Source of the DNA: Spirometra erinaceieuropaei
Taxonomy: Eukaryota > Platyhelminthes > Cestoda > Diphyllobothriidea > Diphyllobothriidae
NCBI GenBank assembly: GCA_902702965.1
Contig: CACRXP010000038.1
Span: forward strand, 1,417,220-1,481,219
Direction of reading: 5' to 3'
DNA length: 64,000 bases
In this document: in pieces, positions 22,001 through 33,817 of the stretch
Layout: every line of letters starts with the position of its first letter
How positions within the stretch are numbered: the first letter of the stretch is position 1
Notes under the pieces: generated by a model
The model's input: only the letters and a program-made list of their open reading frames with translations
Told to the model about the DNA's origin: nothing
The model's database searches: none
Position numbers and translations under genes: made by a program

Positions 22001-22700
22001 ACTTCCAGTTGAACTGCCGACTGCCAGGCCGGCGTCGCGCCTACTGTCATCGTGCGACTCTGAGCTAGGGAATATGGACCTGCCACTCAGGGAGGACGTG
22101 AATCGTCCATTGTCTGGCCCAAAATGACGAGGTCAGTGTTTGTAGAGGAGTCCTATTGTCAGCCATCTCTGTCAGGATTCAGCAACTTTTAAGCGGTACT
22201 AGGGCTAGTGAATCCCCCTTTTCGCTTAATGCGATGTGACGTTTCAACAAGTGTGACAAAATGACCCTGAGGATAGTAGCTGAAAAGCGAATTCAGAGTT
22301 TTTCATGATGTGGCTATTACTGCTCTTTTCGTAGGCGTGGTTTTGACAGTTATTTCTCAAAACGGAGCCGGCCAGAAATTTTAGATTAATAGGCAGCAGA
22401 CGTTCGCTATAAGGAACCGGATTGAAGTAAAGTTCTCGGCTTATATAATATTGTCTGTGGAACTACACTGCATAGTTTTTGCGGCAACAACTCCGGGGTC
22501 TAGGAAACTTTCGAGGACGTGAGTCTCATCGTCTCTCTCTCCGCGAAGACAGGACCGCTGCCCACTTGTTGAGTGAATATATATTTTTTGAGACTGTGAC
22601 CTGTTTGTTTCGCAATTCGGCGCTACAATGGATTGGTGTTTGTTTGGTAAAAGATGTCCGACAGCCATAAGTCAAACGATGAGAAGTAACTCTGTGTCCC
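22001..22700. other. Unassigned stretch
   Basis: No recognisable feature was found. Confidence 0.35.
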
Positions 22701-22702
22701 TC

Positions 22703-23940
22703 TGACGGTAGGTGACGGATCTCACGAAATGTTAACCGGTATTATGAAGTGGTTTCGATACTGATTATAATGCAACACACCTCCACGATATTTTAGTCGT
22801 GCCGGAATGCCGGCTTTTGAATGCGCTTCTTTTAAGTCGTCTGTAAAAACCTCACTCAATAACAAAGGTATGTAAGTAGTATGATTTTTTCTCACCGATC
22901 TTCGACGTCTGTATATATTGAATTACATAATACATAAAAAGTGTATAAAAAATATCCATTTTCTACTCCTTTTGTAGGCAATTACGTCTTTTTCAAACTC
23001 TGTACGCGAAGAAGGGGTATCTTTCGGTTTTGAAATAGTTCTTCAGTTTACGAATAATTTTGAAATCGACCTTCATTTATGGTTTCAAAATTACAAGTTG
23101 TATACTGTCCACTTAAGGACAAAAATTATTCTTCTATGATGTTAAAAAGGCCCCATCTAGCCTTAATAGAATTATGAAATGGATGTGACTCATGTTGTGT
23201 GCCTCAAAAGCAGCACCAGTTAACAAACAGATGTTATGATATGTAAATGGACATTTCAAGAACTTAAAAAACCTCAAAAATGCAAGTTGACTTTTGCTAG
23301 AGTATAAAATTTAAAGAAGATGTGGTATTGATCGGGAGAGGGCACCCAAATATCCGTTGCCTAGAAATAATACCTGCTATACCTAATTGAGTAGGTTATG
23401 GCCCTACGTATTAATTGCTTCATCTGACCTCAGTTTTATCTGGTCTGCAGTGCACATGTTGCCTCACTTAGATTACCATAGTCTCCAACAGTTGACATGC
23501 GACCGCAGTAGTCCCTATGCGGATTATTTTATAGTAGCTTACCTACGAACAATTTCAATACGATCGTCGTTGACCGAGCACTTGGATTATCAATTTTTAC
23601 CATTACTTCCTGAGGTCGGGAGCTACCGCAGTCGCCAGTGTGCGACTCAGTCAGTGGTTGCATAGCTTAGGACAGTTGCGATAAGATCGCTTCTTTGGCC
23701 GGCAGTATTTTTTTGAGTGCCCTCTCCCGATTGTTACCGAAGATTTGATTCACTACTCAGTGAATGCAACCAAGCATATTTTAAGCATGGTTTCCACAAT
23801 ACACAGTTTAATTTATGAGGGCATCGAAGTTCGATGGAAAAATATATATTGCTAAGTAGTCACCGAGATCTGGTTGCCGAGAGACGACGCATTAAAAAGC
23901 CAATATTCTGGCGTGTCTGGGATGTAGTGAAAATGTACAG
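22703..23940 (+). mobile_element. Foldback element P4, split by a nested insertion
   Basis: The left end is GACGGTAGGTGACGGATCTC. The left arm runs to about 23085. The right arm starts at about 23270, is interrupted at 23331-23731, and resumes with the TTGATTCACTACTCAGTGAA equivalent of P7 58810. The right terminus is missing after about 23940. Confidence 0.65.
23331..23731. mobile_element. Nested short TIR element in the right arm of P4
   Basis: ATCGGGAGAGGGCAC (23331-23345) is exactly the reverse complement of GTGCCCTCTCCCGAT (23717-23731), and similarity continues a few bases inward. The interruption of the P4 arm confirms it as an insertion. No clear target duplication and no transposase were seen. 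Confidence 0.65.
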
Positions 23941-23984
23941 CGACAGTTCGGCCACCGCTTTCGACGATATCCACCGTGTGTTCT

Positions 23985-24705
23985 ACAGCATTGTGAGAGC
24001 AGGGAGCGTGACTTGCGCGTGAATTAGTTTATAGTGATAACAGGCTTGCGCTTCATCTATCTTTCCTCTTCTCCTTCCACAACCTACATCCGGTGTCAAG
24101 ACAGAGTACGGAAGATCGGAGGCGGCTGGCGCGGTGAGAACCTGTACCCAGGCACACCATCCCACTCCTTGGTTCCCAACGCACACTGACTTTGTACACC
24201 ATCAAAACAGGGTTCTGTCGAATCCCACGGAGAGGGAGCGTCATAGAGACCACGTTAGGAAGGAGTCATTGCGACCGACTCTCGGACCACTAGTCGGACG
24301 CTCCACACAAACACACAACACTGGGCTGACTGCGAGGTCCAAGTTATCTCGTCAGTTGACAACGCTCCATGCCATGGCACTGTGAAATATTTAGGCGCAT
24401 CAGACTGTTTATAGTGAAGAAAGTGCGCCGAGGCCTCAACCTCACTCACCCTTCCCATTCCCCCAGGTCCCAGCCACTGTCGGAGACGGTCAGTTATCTG
24501 GTGCGGGGAATGGGCGCATTGGCTAACATGTAGGGACCTCGTCTGCGCGTGCCAGATACACGACCTGGCTCCCCAAACACAAACACTAGCATTTCACAGA
24601 ACAGGGGCTGGACAGTATGCATCTCACATGCGTGGGACTGCCAAATGTCACGTCTAGAAGGAGTCATTGCTATCTGATTCTCAATCCACCAACCGGCCAT
24701 GCGCC
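23985..24705 (-). repeat. Dispersed repeat R, copy R3
   Basis: This is the reverse complement of the R1 order: the GGTGTCAAGACAGAGTACGG core near 24092, TTTATAGTGAAGAAAGTGCG near 24410, and the hairpin-side ATGCATCTCACATGCGTGGG near 24617. Confidence 0.55.
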
Positions 24706-24708
24706 ATA

Positions 24709-24806
24709 ATAATCAATATGTCAACGCCAGCTAAATAATCCTTTTTAATCAGAAACCGATTTCAAGACTTTAGTTTACATTTCATGGGATACGTTAACTA
24801 CTGTGG
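24709..24806 (+). mobile_element. Foldback right-end fragment
   Basis: ATAATCAATATGTCAACG, then TCCTTTTTAATCAGAAACCG and the end ACTACTGT match the last 100 bp of the foldback right arms. Confidence 0.6.
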
Positions 24807-25330
24807 ATGACCAAATCTTCGCGCTTTTCAAGGATTATTTATCCTGAATTAGAAAACAATTTGTCCAACTGCCTTGCCATTATGGCCAACATCAGTCCAT
24901 CAAAATGTTTCCCAAGAATTTAATGCCGGTGTTCCGTTGCCGAGGGTCGATCAGAATTATGTTTATAGATAATAAAAACGGCAGCAGTTAGCACAGTGCC
25001 ACGGCGTCCTGGCTACGAAGAGAAAAACTTGAGGTAGAGACACGTAAGTGCTAGCTTCCAGAGTCATCAAACTTGACGCTACTTCTTCAAATCCAATAAA
25101 CACAATTTGCATTGGCGGGGGGGGGGGGCGCCGCAATCAATCGTCGACACCTTGCTATGTTGTGCTTATCGTCACTCTAAACAGTCAGTTTTAAACGTGA
25201 TTTATGTCCGCTCACTGCAATGAGTGAGCACCATTAAAATCTGCCTACGTTGGGAGAAATGTGTCCACAATCAAAAACACTTACCGAATCAAACGCGCCG
25301 TTTATTTTAGCCTGCTCGGCTCCTGGTCTT
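24807..25330. other. Unassigned, with poly-G run
   Basis: A run of G occurs near 25118-25128. Nothing else was recognised. Confidence 0.35.
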
Positions 25331-25334
25331 CGTG

Positions 25335-25555
25335 CCTACGAAGGCTGCGGGCGGACCGTCGATTCCGACGATGTTCACCGTGTGCTATACAGCAGGGTGC
25401 AGCAGGCACGGTGACTTGTGCGTGATTTAGTTATTAGTGATAGTAGACATGCGCGCCATCTACCGCACTCTCTCTCCCCCCCTCCACTTCCCACCTGGAC
25501 CCGGTGTCAAGACAGAGTCAAGAAGACCGGAGGCGGGAGAGGGCGCAGGTGCCAT
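25335..25555 (-). repeat. Dispersed repeat R, fragment
   Basis: It contains CGGTGTCAAGACAGAGTCAA near 25502 and the GTGACTTGTGCGTGATTTAG block, in reverse orientation to R1. Confidence 0.5.
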
Positions 25556-26104
25556 TTTATACAGTAGTCACTTGTTAGCCCGAACACCTCACCTCCGGTG
25601 ATCTTTAAGTTGGCCAAGTTCTGAATGAAGAAACAGAGGACGGAATATGACAAACTTTTCGCTTGATCCAGGAAACCGTCTTTTTACAATTGCAGGAGTT
25701 GAGGGGCGTCGTACAGTAATCAGCTTCAAGTTCGCAAATTGTCCTATTCACAAACTGTTTGCCTTCACGGATCCTCTAAGTTCTGCGCAGGAAATGACTT
25801 TGGTTCATAGGTTCGAACTCGCGAAATATCTGTATGCATGCGCATGAGGGGGCAACAAATTTGGTCAGGAATTCGATATATTAGTCAAATGAAGTAAAAT
25901 GTCTGCTAAAAATACTGAAACACAGTTTATATATGATTAATCTCTACAGAAGTGAAAAAACGTTTAGTTGATCAACATCTGTCTCCAGTATCCACGAATT
26001 TAGAAAAAAAGACAATGATACAAATATCAAAAATCACTCTTCGAACTAGGGGTGCATCCAGACCGCGGCTGGTCTTACAAGCCAAATTATCTTCGGTGAA
26101 TGCC
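25556..26104. other. Unassigned stretch
   Basis: No recognisable feature was found. Confidence 0.35.
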
Positions 26105-26105
26105 G

Positions 26106-26280
26106 ACAGGACAAAGAACTCGTGGCTCAGTGGTAGAGCGTTGGAAGCAGCAACACCCGATGACCAAAGAATCCGGATTCAAATCCAAGGTAATTCCAAC
26201 CTGAGGTTGGGCATGGCTGGCTGACGACGGCTACTAGTTTAGAAATGGCCACCCCTGTCTCCCTCTCTCGTCTTTTTCCT
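26106..26280 (+). mobile_element. tRNA-derived SINE with both Pol III boxes
   Basis: The A box TGGCTCAGTGG is at 26123-26133 and the B box GATTCAAATCC at 26176-26186. The body GTTGGGCATGGCTGGCTGAC continues to GCCACCCCTGTCTCCC. It has the same body as the 13.9- and 31.4-kb copies but a differently diverged head. Confidence 0.75.
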
Positions 26281-27185
26281 TACTCCTCCCTCTACACAAG
26301 TACTTGTCGCTAGTCGACAGTCTGCCAGGGCTATAGATTGAGCTCCAAGATGCAACAGAAAGATTACGTATCGTAACCTGATTGACGAACGTCCTTCCCA
26401 CGAGAGGAAATTATCTGTCCATAAGGAGACATTTGCAGACCTACACTTTTTCAGGCAACGCAGGTGACATCCAAAAGAGAGGGCGACAGATTGCCTTTCT
26501 GAGAAAGAAAGCGTTTGGCGGCAAGTCGCGCCATCGCGTGTGCAGTCAAAATATTACATGAAGGCCACATTGCTAAGGCAGACTTGGGCCTGCATGTTGT
26601 GCAAACTGGTTTGTCGACTTTCCCATTCAGAAAAGTTCGTAAAGTTTTGGCCGGGTTCGAATCACGAACCGTCCCTTCAACCAGTATACTGGGACTCGCT
26701 GAAGAGGCTTGGGGTGCCAGCGGGAATGCACCTGGAGACGCCTTTGCAGCAAAATAATTAAACATCGGACTACCCAGCCAACAGTCTCATTGGCAAAGTA
26801 CTCATGGAGCAGAGAGGGTTAAAAATTTTCCGCCAAGGTCATTCGTCTTTTCGGAAAGCTTTTCCAGACGTACTGACCTTACAGTCTGGCTGACTGCAGC
26901 ATGCACGGACGGACGCATTCTGACGGCCGCAACTGTCCATGCCCCTCGCCTGAACATGCCATTGCTTGAATACTGCGAGACACACCGCTTGAACACCTGA
27001 ACGAGCTCACTCCTGATTGCTAGAAATCAAGCACCTTTGGAAGACGAGGCGGACAGGGAGAGCAAATGCTTTTCAAAGACAAGACAAGCCATCAGAATCA
27101 AGGTGTGGCAAAGAGTCGAGAAATTTTTAGAATTTTCACGGCTGTCGATGAGTAGTGTTACCTTTTCATCGTTTAGTTCTTCCTT
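26281..27185. other. Unassigned stretch
   Basis: A 104-codon minus frame (26765 to 26451) is open but has no recognised domain, and plus-strand frames overlap it. Confidence 0.3.
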
Positions 27186-27189
27186 GGGG

Positions 27190-27245
27190 ACGTGTAGACG
27201 TTGCCCGAGATACTCTGATATCTCCTCATAAGGTTACAAGTTTTT
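27190..27245 (+). repeat. Direct repeat, left copy
   Basis: CGTGTAGACGTTGCCCGAGA, then CTGATATCTCC and GGTTACAAGTTTTTTG, repeats at 27651-27708 with few changes. The pair brackets an R copy. Confidence 0.6.
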
Positions 27246-27560
27246 TGACTCAGTAGTTCGACCGTCGGTCTGGACGATGTCCACTGTGTGCTCCAGAGCA
27301 AGGTGAGAGCAGAGACGGTGACTTGTGCGAAAATTTAGGTTATAGTGATAGTAGACTTGTACAGCATCTGCCGCACCCTCCCCACCTTCCCCACCTGGAC
27401 CCGGTGTCAAAACACAGTCAAGAAGACCGGAGGTGGGGGAGGGGGCAGGCGGATGGCACGGTCGAGCCCGCACCTTGACGTTGCACTCCACACTCCCTGG
27501 TTCACACACAGAAAATAACCAGGTTTTGATTAACCACAACAATGGGGAAGGGGATGGCAC
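27246..27560 (-). repeat. Dispersed repeat R, copy R5
   Basis: It includes GTCCACTGTGTGCTCCAG, the TTATAGTGATAGTAGACTTG stretch and the CGGTGTCAAAACACAGTCAA core near 27403, reversed relative to R1. Confidence 0.55.
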
Positions 27561-27650
27561 GGCCCCAGTGTGCGCGTGGTGGGCGGCCTACGGGGTTCGC
27601 CACAGCACCCCGAAATGTTGGCATTTGTTACGGCACTTTTTAATCGTCTC

Positions 27651-27708
27651 GTGTAAACGTTGCCCGAGTTACCCTGATATCTCCCCAGAGGGTTACAGGT
27701 TTTTTGTG
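27651..27708 (+). repeat. Direct repeat, right copy
   Basis: This is the partner of 27190-27245. Confidence 0.6.
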
Positions 27709-27719
27709 ACCCAACACAG

Positions 27720-28405
27720 CAGACATGAACATAAACGCCCATGTCACCGCCTCGGTATGGAGTAAAATGTGCACGATCGATGGCCAATTTTTTTTCGCTG
27801 AACTGACCACTCCACTGTCTGGATTGGCCTTCGATGACGATTCATTGTACTGCGCCGTGCTTCGCTTTCTAGGCCTCCTCCACCTTGGCGTCAGACAGTT
27901 ATTGCAGATCGCTGGGATTCAGTATAAATACATACGTGCTGATGACAGGACTCGGTGTGATCTTTACAGTCAAGACAAGTGTTTTTTATGTGCAGTTCTC
28001 GCTGTCGTAATGATGTTTAGCCTGTCTCGCACGATAAAACGGTGAGACGAAATCTCAGTTCAAATCATTTACCTAAATCCTTCTTCACTAGGATCGTATT
28101 TGATGATAAAAACCTTTAGGTGACTAATTTTGTTCGCCTATACGATACATAAATTATGCCGTTTGAGAGAGAGAGGAATACGCTTTATTTCGAGAGGAAA
28201 AAAGGCTCCACCCACTGTAACCAGAAGGTAAATTGACAAATAACGCAAGCGTCTGAAGATTTGCGTAAAAATGAACACGGACAATTCAAGTCGCAGGTTT
28301 TGTACTTCTGTCTCTTCACACGTAAGATAGCGAGCCAGGAGTGGAAATAGGGATTGTTGATATGTTTACGTATGGCAAAAGATATGTCGGAAGCCTCGAC
28401 TCACG
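27720..28405. other. Unassigned stretch
   Basis: A 106-codon plus frame (27725-28045) has no recognised domain. The rest is AT-rich without visible structure. Confidence 0.3.
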
Positions 28406-28409
28406 GGGC

Positions 28410-29170
28410 AGAAAGACTACACAACAATTAGGTCAGAGTGAAGGGGATGGAAAACACTATCTACAATTCGATCAGAGAATTGCTTCAACGTTGAGAAATT
28501 TCGAAGTGTGAAACACCTGCAGTAGAAGAGAGCATTTCGAGGACTCTTTGAAATTTGCATATCTTTTTCAAGCAAGGCAGGAAAGATAACAGGAGAACAA
28601 GAATGAGAGGAATAATGAAGGCACCTATGGATCTCCAGATTGGAGCTTGAGGTGTGTGCCAGGAAGGGAAAAGACGAATGCAATAATAAAATTTCCGAAC
28701 TTTATTGGCAATGGTCTCAATTTGAAGGTAAAATGAAAGATTTGGTGACATATTAACACCAAGGCACCTGAAAGAGGATACTCCGTTGGGAAGAATGTTT
28801 AAGGATCCAGGACTGGGAGAGGGTTGCGGTCGAAAAACAGACTGGACTGATTGCTGATTATTCAGTAGGAGACCATTTTCCAACGACCGTGCTGAGACAT
28901 GGTCAAGGCCATCCTTCGGATAATGACGACGACGCTGATTTTCGAGAAGGTGACCAACAACCACGTCGTGCGCATACCTAACAAACAGACAGTCATTCGA
29001 CGATTTCAAGTTATGAGTGTGGAGGCAGAAGAGGCGGTGAGATAAAATGGAACCTCAGAGAACTCCACAGTCATCGGGAAGGATTGTAGATTTCCGCATG
29101 CCAGATTGGGCGAATTGAGTGCGGGAGGTTAGGTAATCATCAAGCAAAGAGACGGCTGAACTAGGAGAGC
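28410..29170 (-). pseudogene. Non-LTR retrotransposon reverse-transcriptase remnant
   Basis: Reading leftward from about 29160 the peptide shows DDYLTSRTQFAQSG, then GVL-stop-GSILSHRLFCLHTHNL (the usual GVPQGSILSPILF block with a stop), and NDCLFVRYAHDVVVG, where the catalytic YADD has become YAHD. NNQQSVQSVF and RCLGVNMSPNLSFYLQIETI are the post-catalytic YLGV region. The order is that of CR1/Jockey/RTE-like reverse transcriptases. The stop and the Asp-to-His change make it inactive. A 110-bp piece of the same family is at 19287-19395. Confidence 0.75.
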
Positions 29171-30170
29171 CGCACGCGGATGTTTTTGTAAAGAGAAGAT
29201 GGGACCAACGTTACTCAAGGTGTGAGCAGTAGTCCTGAAATGCACACGCGTACGCATTGCGACCCTTCTATTAATCCTTTTGAGCAGATTGGACCACAAG
29301 AGCAACAGCGCCTAGCGTAGCCTTAAATGCAAATTACAAAGGATGGGAAAAAATTGGAAGAGCATGAAATAATAATAATGCATAAGGCAGCTGGTTCAGC
29401 AAGCTTCAACAGTGCGGAATAGCAAGCAAGTGGACGAAAAGACTTAGGACCAAAATTGTCGATATTTTAGGGAGAGGAATGATTCTTACCGAAAACCAGG
29501 CATCACCAATCCTGGACTCCATGAAGGACATGTTAATCAGGCGTGTCAAAACAGGACCTATCAGAGAAAAGTCGGATTCAAGGAGAAATAATGAAGCAGC
29601 ATCCAGTCCGGTGGCTGTTGATCCACGGACATTTTATGGTGTTTCTCCACTGTTGCCACAGACACAGGTGAAAGGACGCATGGTAGTAGGGAAATGTCCT
29701 TTGTGGGAAGGCTGGAGACACGTACTAGTAGTAGGGAAATTTTGTTTGAGGAAAGATTGGCGTTATTGGGAGTAAAGACAAAATGTTCATATAATGTGTT
29801 TCAATCTGCATCTACATGCGCCGGTGGGCTACGTTGACGAGTGAGACTTAGTAGTAGTGCATTCCAAGACAAATTACACGGTACGCCAATTTGCTCAGTT
29901 TGTGTAGAAGTGCGTTATAAGGACAAAACAAGTTACACCTTTAGAGTGTATGATATAAACGGTTCTATAACACTAACCACCATCCGCTATTCTGCGTACG
30001 TATGACACATCGTACTAAACTATTCGGTCCCGAACGTTCAAAAAGTGTCAGCAGAGTTCTGCTGAAAAAAATTACATATCGAAAGCGAAGGTGCACCCTA
30101 GATTAGCACTTTATTTTCAGAACGGCTGTGTATTCACTTTCGGTTAGATCTCCAGCAAGCAAAGGAAATG
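29171..30170. other. Unassigned, AT-rich
   Basis: The region just above the reverse-transcriptase remnant may be further decayed LINE. No other motif was recognised. Confidence 0.35.
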
Positions 30171-30178
30171 GAAACACC

Positions 30179-30325
30179 CTCGTCATCGTCGTCGTCGTCG
30201 TCGTCCTCCTCCTCCTCCTCCTCCTCCTCCTCCTCCTCCCCTTCCTCCCCCCCTCCTACTCATCATAATCACTATCGTCGTCGTCGTCGTTGTCGTCGTC
30301 GTCATAGTCATAGTCATCATGTTCA
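30179..30325 (+). repeat. Compound TCG/TCC microsatellite
   Basis: (TCG)n, then (TCC)n, then (CGT)n and (AGTCAT)n runs. The serine-rich or arginine-rich frames across it are artefacts of the repeat. Confidence 0.9.
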
Positions 30326-30329
30326 AAGG

Positions 30330-31040
30330 CAACAACAACAACCACATGAAATTTTTGACATTCGGAACCCGCTGATCAGACACAAATGTGGACGATAAGT
30401 TTAATTTATTGTTAAATATCGATGTATACAAATGCCAGCAGTAAAATTAAAGCAACAATAGGATAAGGACAAAATTTCGGATAAGATATTACTGACAGTG
30501 GATTTTTGAGATAGCATATGCTCAGGTGGTCGGCGTTCTCTTCATGTATATGGCTTATACACACATCCAGTGAATCGCCAAACCCAGAGCACGGGTACTA
30601 GGTAAATGCCCAGAAACGGCTCTCGCATATTTTGCGCCGTTGCATGACGCAGCTGGGCGCGGTTTGGCTCACAAATGGGCCCACAATAATTCCCTGTATG
30701 CTTACAGTTAAATAAATTCAAAGATCACCGCTGCCCTTTTTACTTTTCTAAGGAATAAATGAGTTTACTTGGAGCAAATCATTCGGGACAAAACTTTCCT
30801 AACTCGGTTCGCACGTTGGTCTGAACAGTTGCGCTAAGACTCACTAATTGCTGCTGGATAAACGTGTGTAATATTCAAAAGCTGCCAAGTGGCAGATTGC
30901 ATGGTTTACAATGCTGAGGGTACAGTATATTAAAGACTAGTTTCTGAGTTTTCCCACCGGCTGCCACTAACAGACGCCTGGTGTGCTCTGATGAAAACAC
31001 TGATTTTAATAAGTCCTAGCTTCTTCCAAACACTCTTGCT
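30330..31040. other. Unassigned stretch
   Basis: No recognisable feature was found. Confidence 0.35.
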
Positions 31041-31044
31041 CATG

Positions 31045-31158
31045 GTATGGGGCGCTCGCCGATCGTTCTTACGGAACTCACTCGATTCGTTGTGCCTTAT
31101 GGACTCTCTCTCTCTCTCGAACCCAACCAGCAGCCGCACAGCGGCGCATGATATAGGG
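31045..31158 (-). mobile_element. tRNA-derived SINE body, inverted fragment
   Basis: GATCGTTCTTACGGAACTCA through GCGGCGCATGATATAG is the reverse complement of the downstream half of the forward unit that follows. It meets the forward unit head-on, as at 13.6-13.9 kb. Confidence 0.65.
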
Positions 31159-31572
31159 TGTTCCACACTTCGGGGTTGGGTATGGCTGGCTGACAACGGC
31201 TAATAAGCCAGAAATGGCCATTCCAGTCTCCCTTGTCCTAGTCGGTAATGCCATTCTGCCTATATCATGCGCCGCTCTGCGGTTGCTGGTTGGGCTCGAG
31301 AGAGAGAGCCCGTAAGGCACAACGGAACGAGTGAGTTCCGTAAGAACGACCGGTGAGCGCCCCCTACCATTGTATATTCCCGATCGAAAACCGACAGGGC
31401 AACGAGCTCGTGGCCCAGTGGTTGGACGCGTAGACTTCTAACAAACATGTCGCGATTTCGAGCCTCGGGTGTTCCACACTTCGGGGTTGGGTATGACTGG
31501 CTGACGACGGCTAATAAGCCAGAACTGGACATTGCAGTCCCCTTGTCTTTGTCAATAATATCATTCTGCCAA
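31159..31572 (+). mobile_element. tRNA-derived SINE, forward, about 1.2 units
   Basis: A headless body (31159-31395) is followed by a new unit with A box TGGCCCAGTGG (31410-31420), CTTCTAA, B box ATTTCGAGCC (about 31454-31463) and a second body ending near 31570. Confidence 0.7.
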
Positions 31573-32760
31573 CTCTTGCTCATATTTGCAACGTAAACGC
31601 ATTTGCAACTTTTACAGAGGCATGAGCGCCATTAATTTCGTGAAAATTTATCTTACTCGTATGAAGTCAGATTGCAAGCCGCTAAGATTGGTCTTTTGGC
31701 AATCGATCACCAGGCTTCACTGACAGGACCGAATTCACGAACAGTCTACTGTCAGGTTCATTTTTCAATGATTCGGTACTGACATAGACACATTTCACAG
31801 TCGAGTAGGCAAAAGTTATGACCTTCCCGTTAGCGCGGTTTTCTACCGACAATCTGCTGTTGCTGCTACTGTTGAAAAATGCACTGATGTAAATCCGGTT
31901 TCTGCTCGGGGGAATCGCATCAACTAATTGGGTTTCGATTAGGCCGCTGAAGACTGTGACCTTGGAAAACCCATTAGCCAGTGGGAAATCAGTGCAAGTG
32001 GGTTGCGCGAAGTGTGCGTGACGCATAATGAACCGTCTGAGATTGCGTTCTTGGGCAAAAGAGCATTCTTTCCTGAGATCAGAGGACACGCCGTTTGCTG
32101 TTTAATCGCTGCGGTCTACCTGTGACGGCACGTGTGGCAAAATGGTTTAAATGCCGTCGACAGTTCGCAATGCGATTTTATGACTTCTGGGATGCGCACG
32201 TTAGCCTTAGCAAAAGGTCGCGCGATAATTCGAAACTTTGATGCATGTAAGGCATGAAGAATCTTAATTGATTTGTGTAGGGCAATCTTGACGGAAAGTG
32301 TCGCATAGGGTGAAGGACTCTGACAAGTTGTCGGTATACTGTGCATCGTGTCATACGGGAATGATGATTATGCGAGGGGGGTTTACGAGTGGGGCAACGC
32401 GCCGGACAGTAAGCTGACGGAATGCATGCAAACACATAAGAGAATCGGTGGCAAAAACGATGCTTTCGAGTAAAATGGTGAATGTATGCAGATACGGCAT
32501 CCAGCTCCATACTCCATGACATTACACTTGGAAGACTGTCTTACCAACGAAACACTGAGCCAATCTCCTGGCCAACAGGTTATTGGGATCCTTCATTCTA
32601 CCGCTGCTAAAATTATTTTCAAGAAAAATCGTCTGAAGCATTTGGCTTCTTTCTTCGTTTCCGGGGAGTTTTTTGTTTTTCATAAGCGCATTGGGGTGAC
32701 ACATTCGGGATTCGTCAACCGCTGGCATCCGATTGTCTGTAGCTCTTTTTTCGTGTGTGA
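31573..32760. other. Unassigned stretch
   Basis: A 135-codon minus frame (32089 to 31682) and other overlapping frames have no recognised domain. Confidence 0.3.
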
Positions 32761-32764
32761 AGCG

Positions 32765-32867
32765 GTCTAATAATAATAACAATAATAATAATATCTTCTA
32801 ATATCTAATATTTTACATCTAATATCTTCTACTATTACCTTATATCTTATTACATCTAATGTCTTCT

Positions 32868-32908
<41 letters not shown>

Positions 32909-32926
32909 TTCTTCTTCTTCTTCTAA
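32765..32926 (+). repeat. AAT, ATCTTCTAAT and TTC simple repeats
   Basis: (AAT)n at about 32768-32792, then short TCTAATATCT-type units, then (TTC)n from 32861 to about 32924. Confidence 0.9.
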
Positions 32927-33189
32927 TATCGTCTGCTTTCTAATATCTTCTGACATTTTCTGTTTTCGCTCTCCGTCGCCGGAGGAAAGAATTAATCGAG
33001 CTCTTCAAATCCACTGTCACAGTTCGTTACGCACAATGAGGTTCAATTCGCGACATTAGTAAGGCCGACCAGATCAGGTGTGAGCACAGTTGTACCAAGT
33101 ACAAGTGTGCCCCTGCAAGGGGCCACGAAGGAGATGCGGTGGGCCAAAACGGAAGCCAAATGAGGACCTGAGACGTGGTAACGAAACTG

Positions 33190-33425
33190 CGCAGGCTTCG
33201 CACACCTCATAAAAAATGCCACACACGAGGGCACTGTGGCACGTCCAGGCTCAGGCTCTCACCTCGCCAGCCAATTGTGTCCATTCTGAGACCGGCTCCG
33301 ACAGCGGACTGGTGCGCAGGAAAAGGAGGAGAGAGTGAAGTCTACTTTGGAGGCTCCGTCCCCAAGGCACCTCGACACACTTCCTCACTATAAACAATCT
33401 GGCGCGCTTTAGACCTACCTGCAGT
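33190..33425 (+). repeat. Dispersed repeat R, copy R7a
   Basis: It contains AAAATGCCACACACGAGGGC, GACCGGCTCCGACAGCGGAC and CTCACTATAAACAATCTGGC in R1 order. Confidence 0.55.
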
Positions 33426-33429
33426 TGGA

Positions 33430-33650
33430 CCACTGATTCCGGTGAGGTCCACCGTGTGCCCCATAGCAAGATAAGCACAAGGACAGCGCCTTGCGCGACA
33501 CTTACCGCACACCCTCCTCCTCTCCCACCTGGGTCAGGTGGCAAGATGAATTTTCAAAGATCCAAGGTGGGATTGGGCCCAAGTGGCCGGCCCGGCGTAG
33601 ACCCGCGCATTGGCGTGCCACCGCACCATCTCATCCATACACAAAGGGCC
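33430..33650 (-). repeat. Dispersed repeat R, copy R7b, inverted
   Basis: GTCCACCGTGTGCCCCATAG, then CCCACCTGGGTCAGGTGGCA and GATTGGGCCCAAGTGGCCGG in reverse order to R1. It forms a head-to-head pair with R7a. Confidence 0.5.
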
Positions 33651-33744
33651 AGGACCTCACATAACGGAAGGAGGCGCCTCGAATCTGCGCGCAGTTGGCC
33701 AGATTTTCATAGGAACAGACATCGACATCATTAGTAGCATAGTA

Positions 33745-33817
33745 ACCACCACCACCACCACCACCACCACCACCACCACCACCACCACCACCACCACCAC
33801 CACCACCACCACCACCA
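33745..33817 (+). repeat. (ACC)n microsatellite
   Basis: About 24 units. In the frame of the following zinc-finger remnant it encodes poly-threonine. Confidence 0.95.

Noticed and set aside
30168..30431. Ser-rich and Arg/Gly-rich proteins
   Set aside because: Translation of trinucleotide microsatellites.
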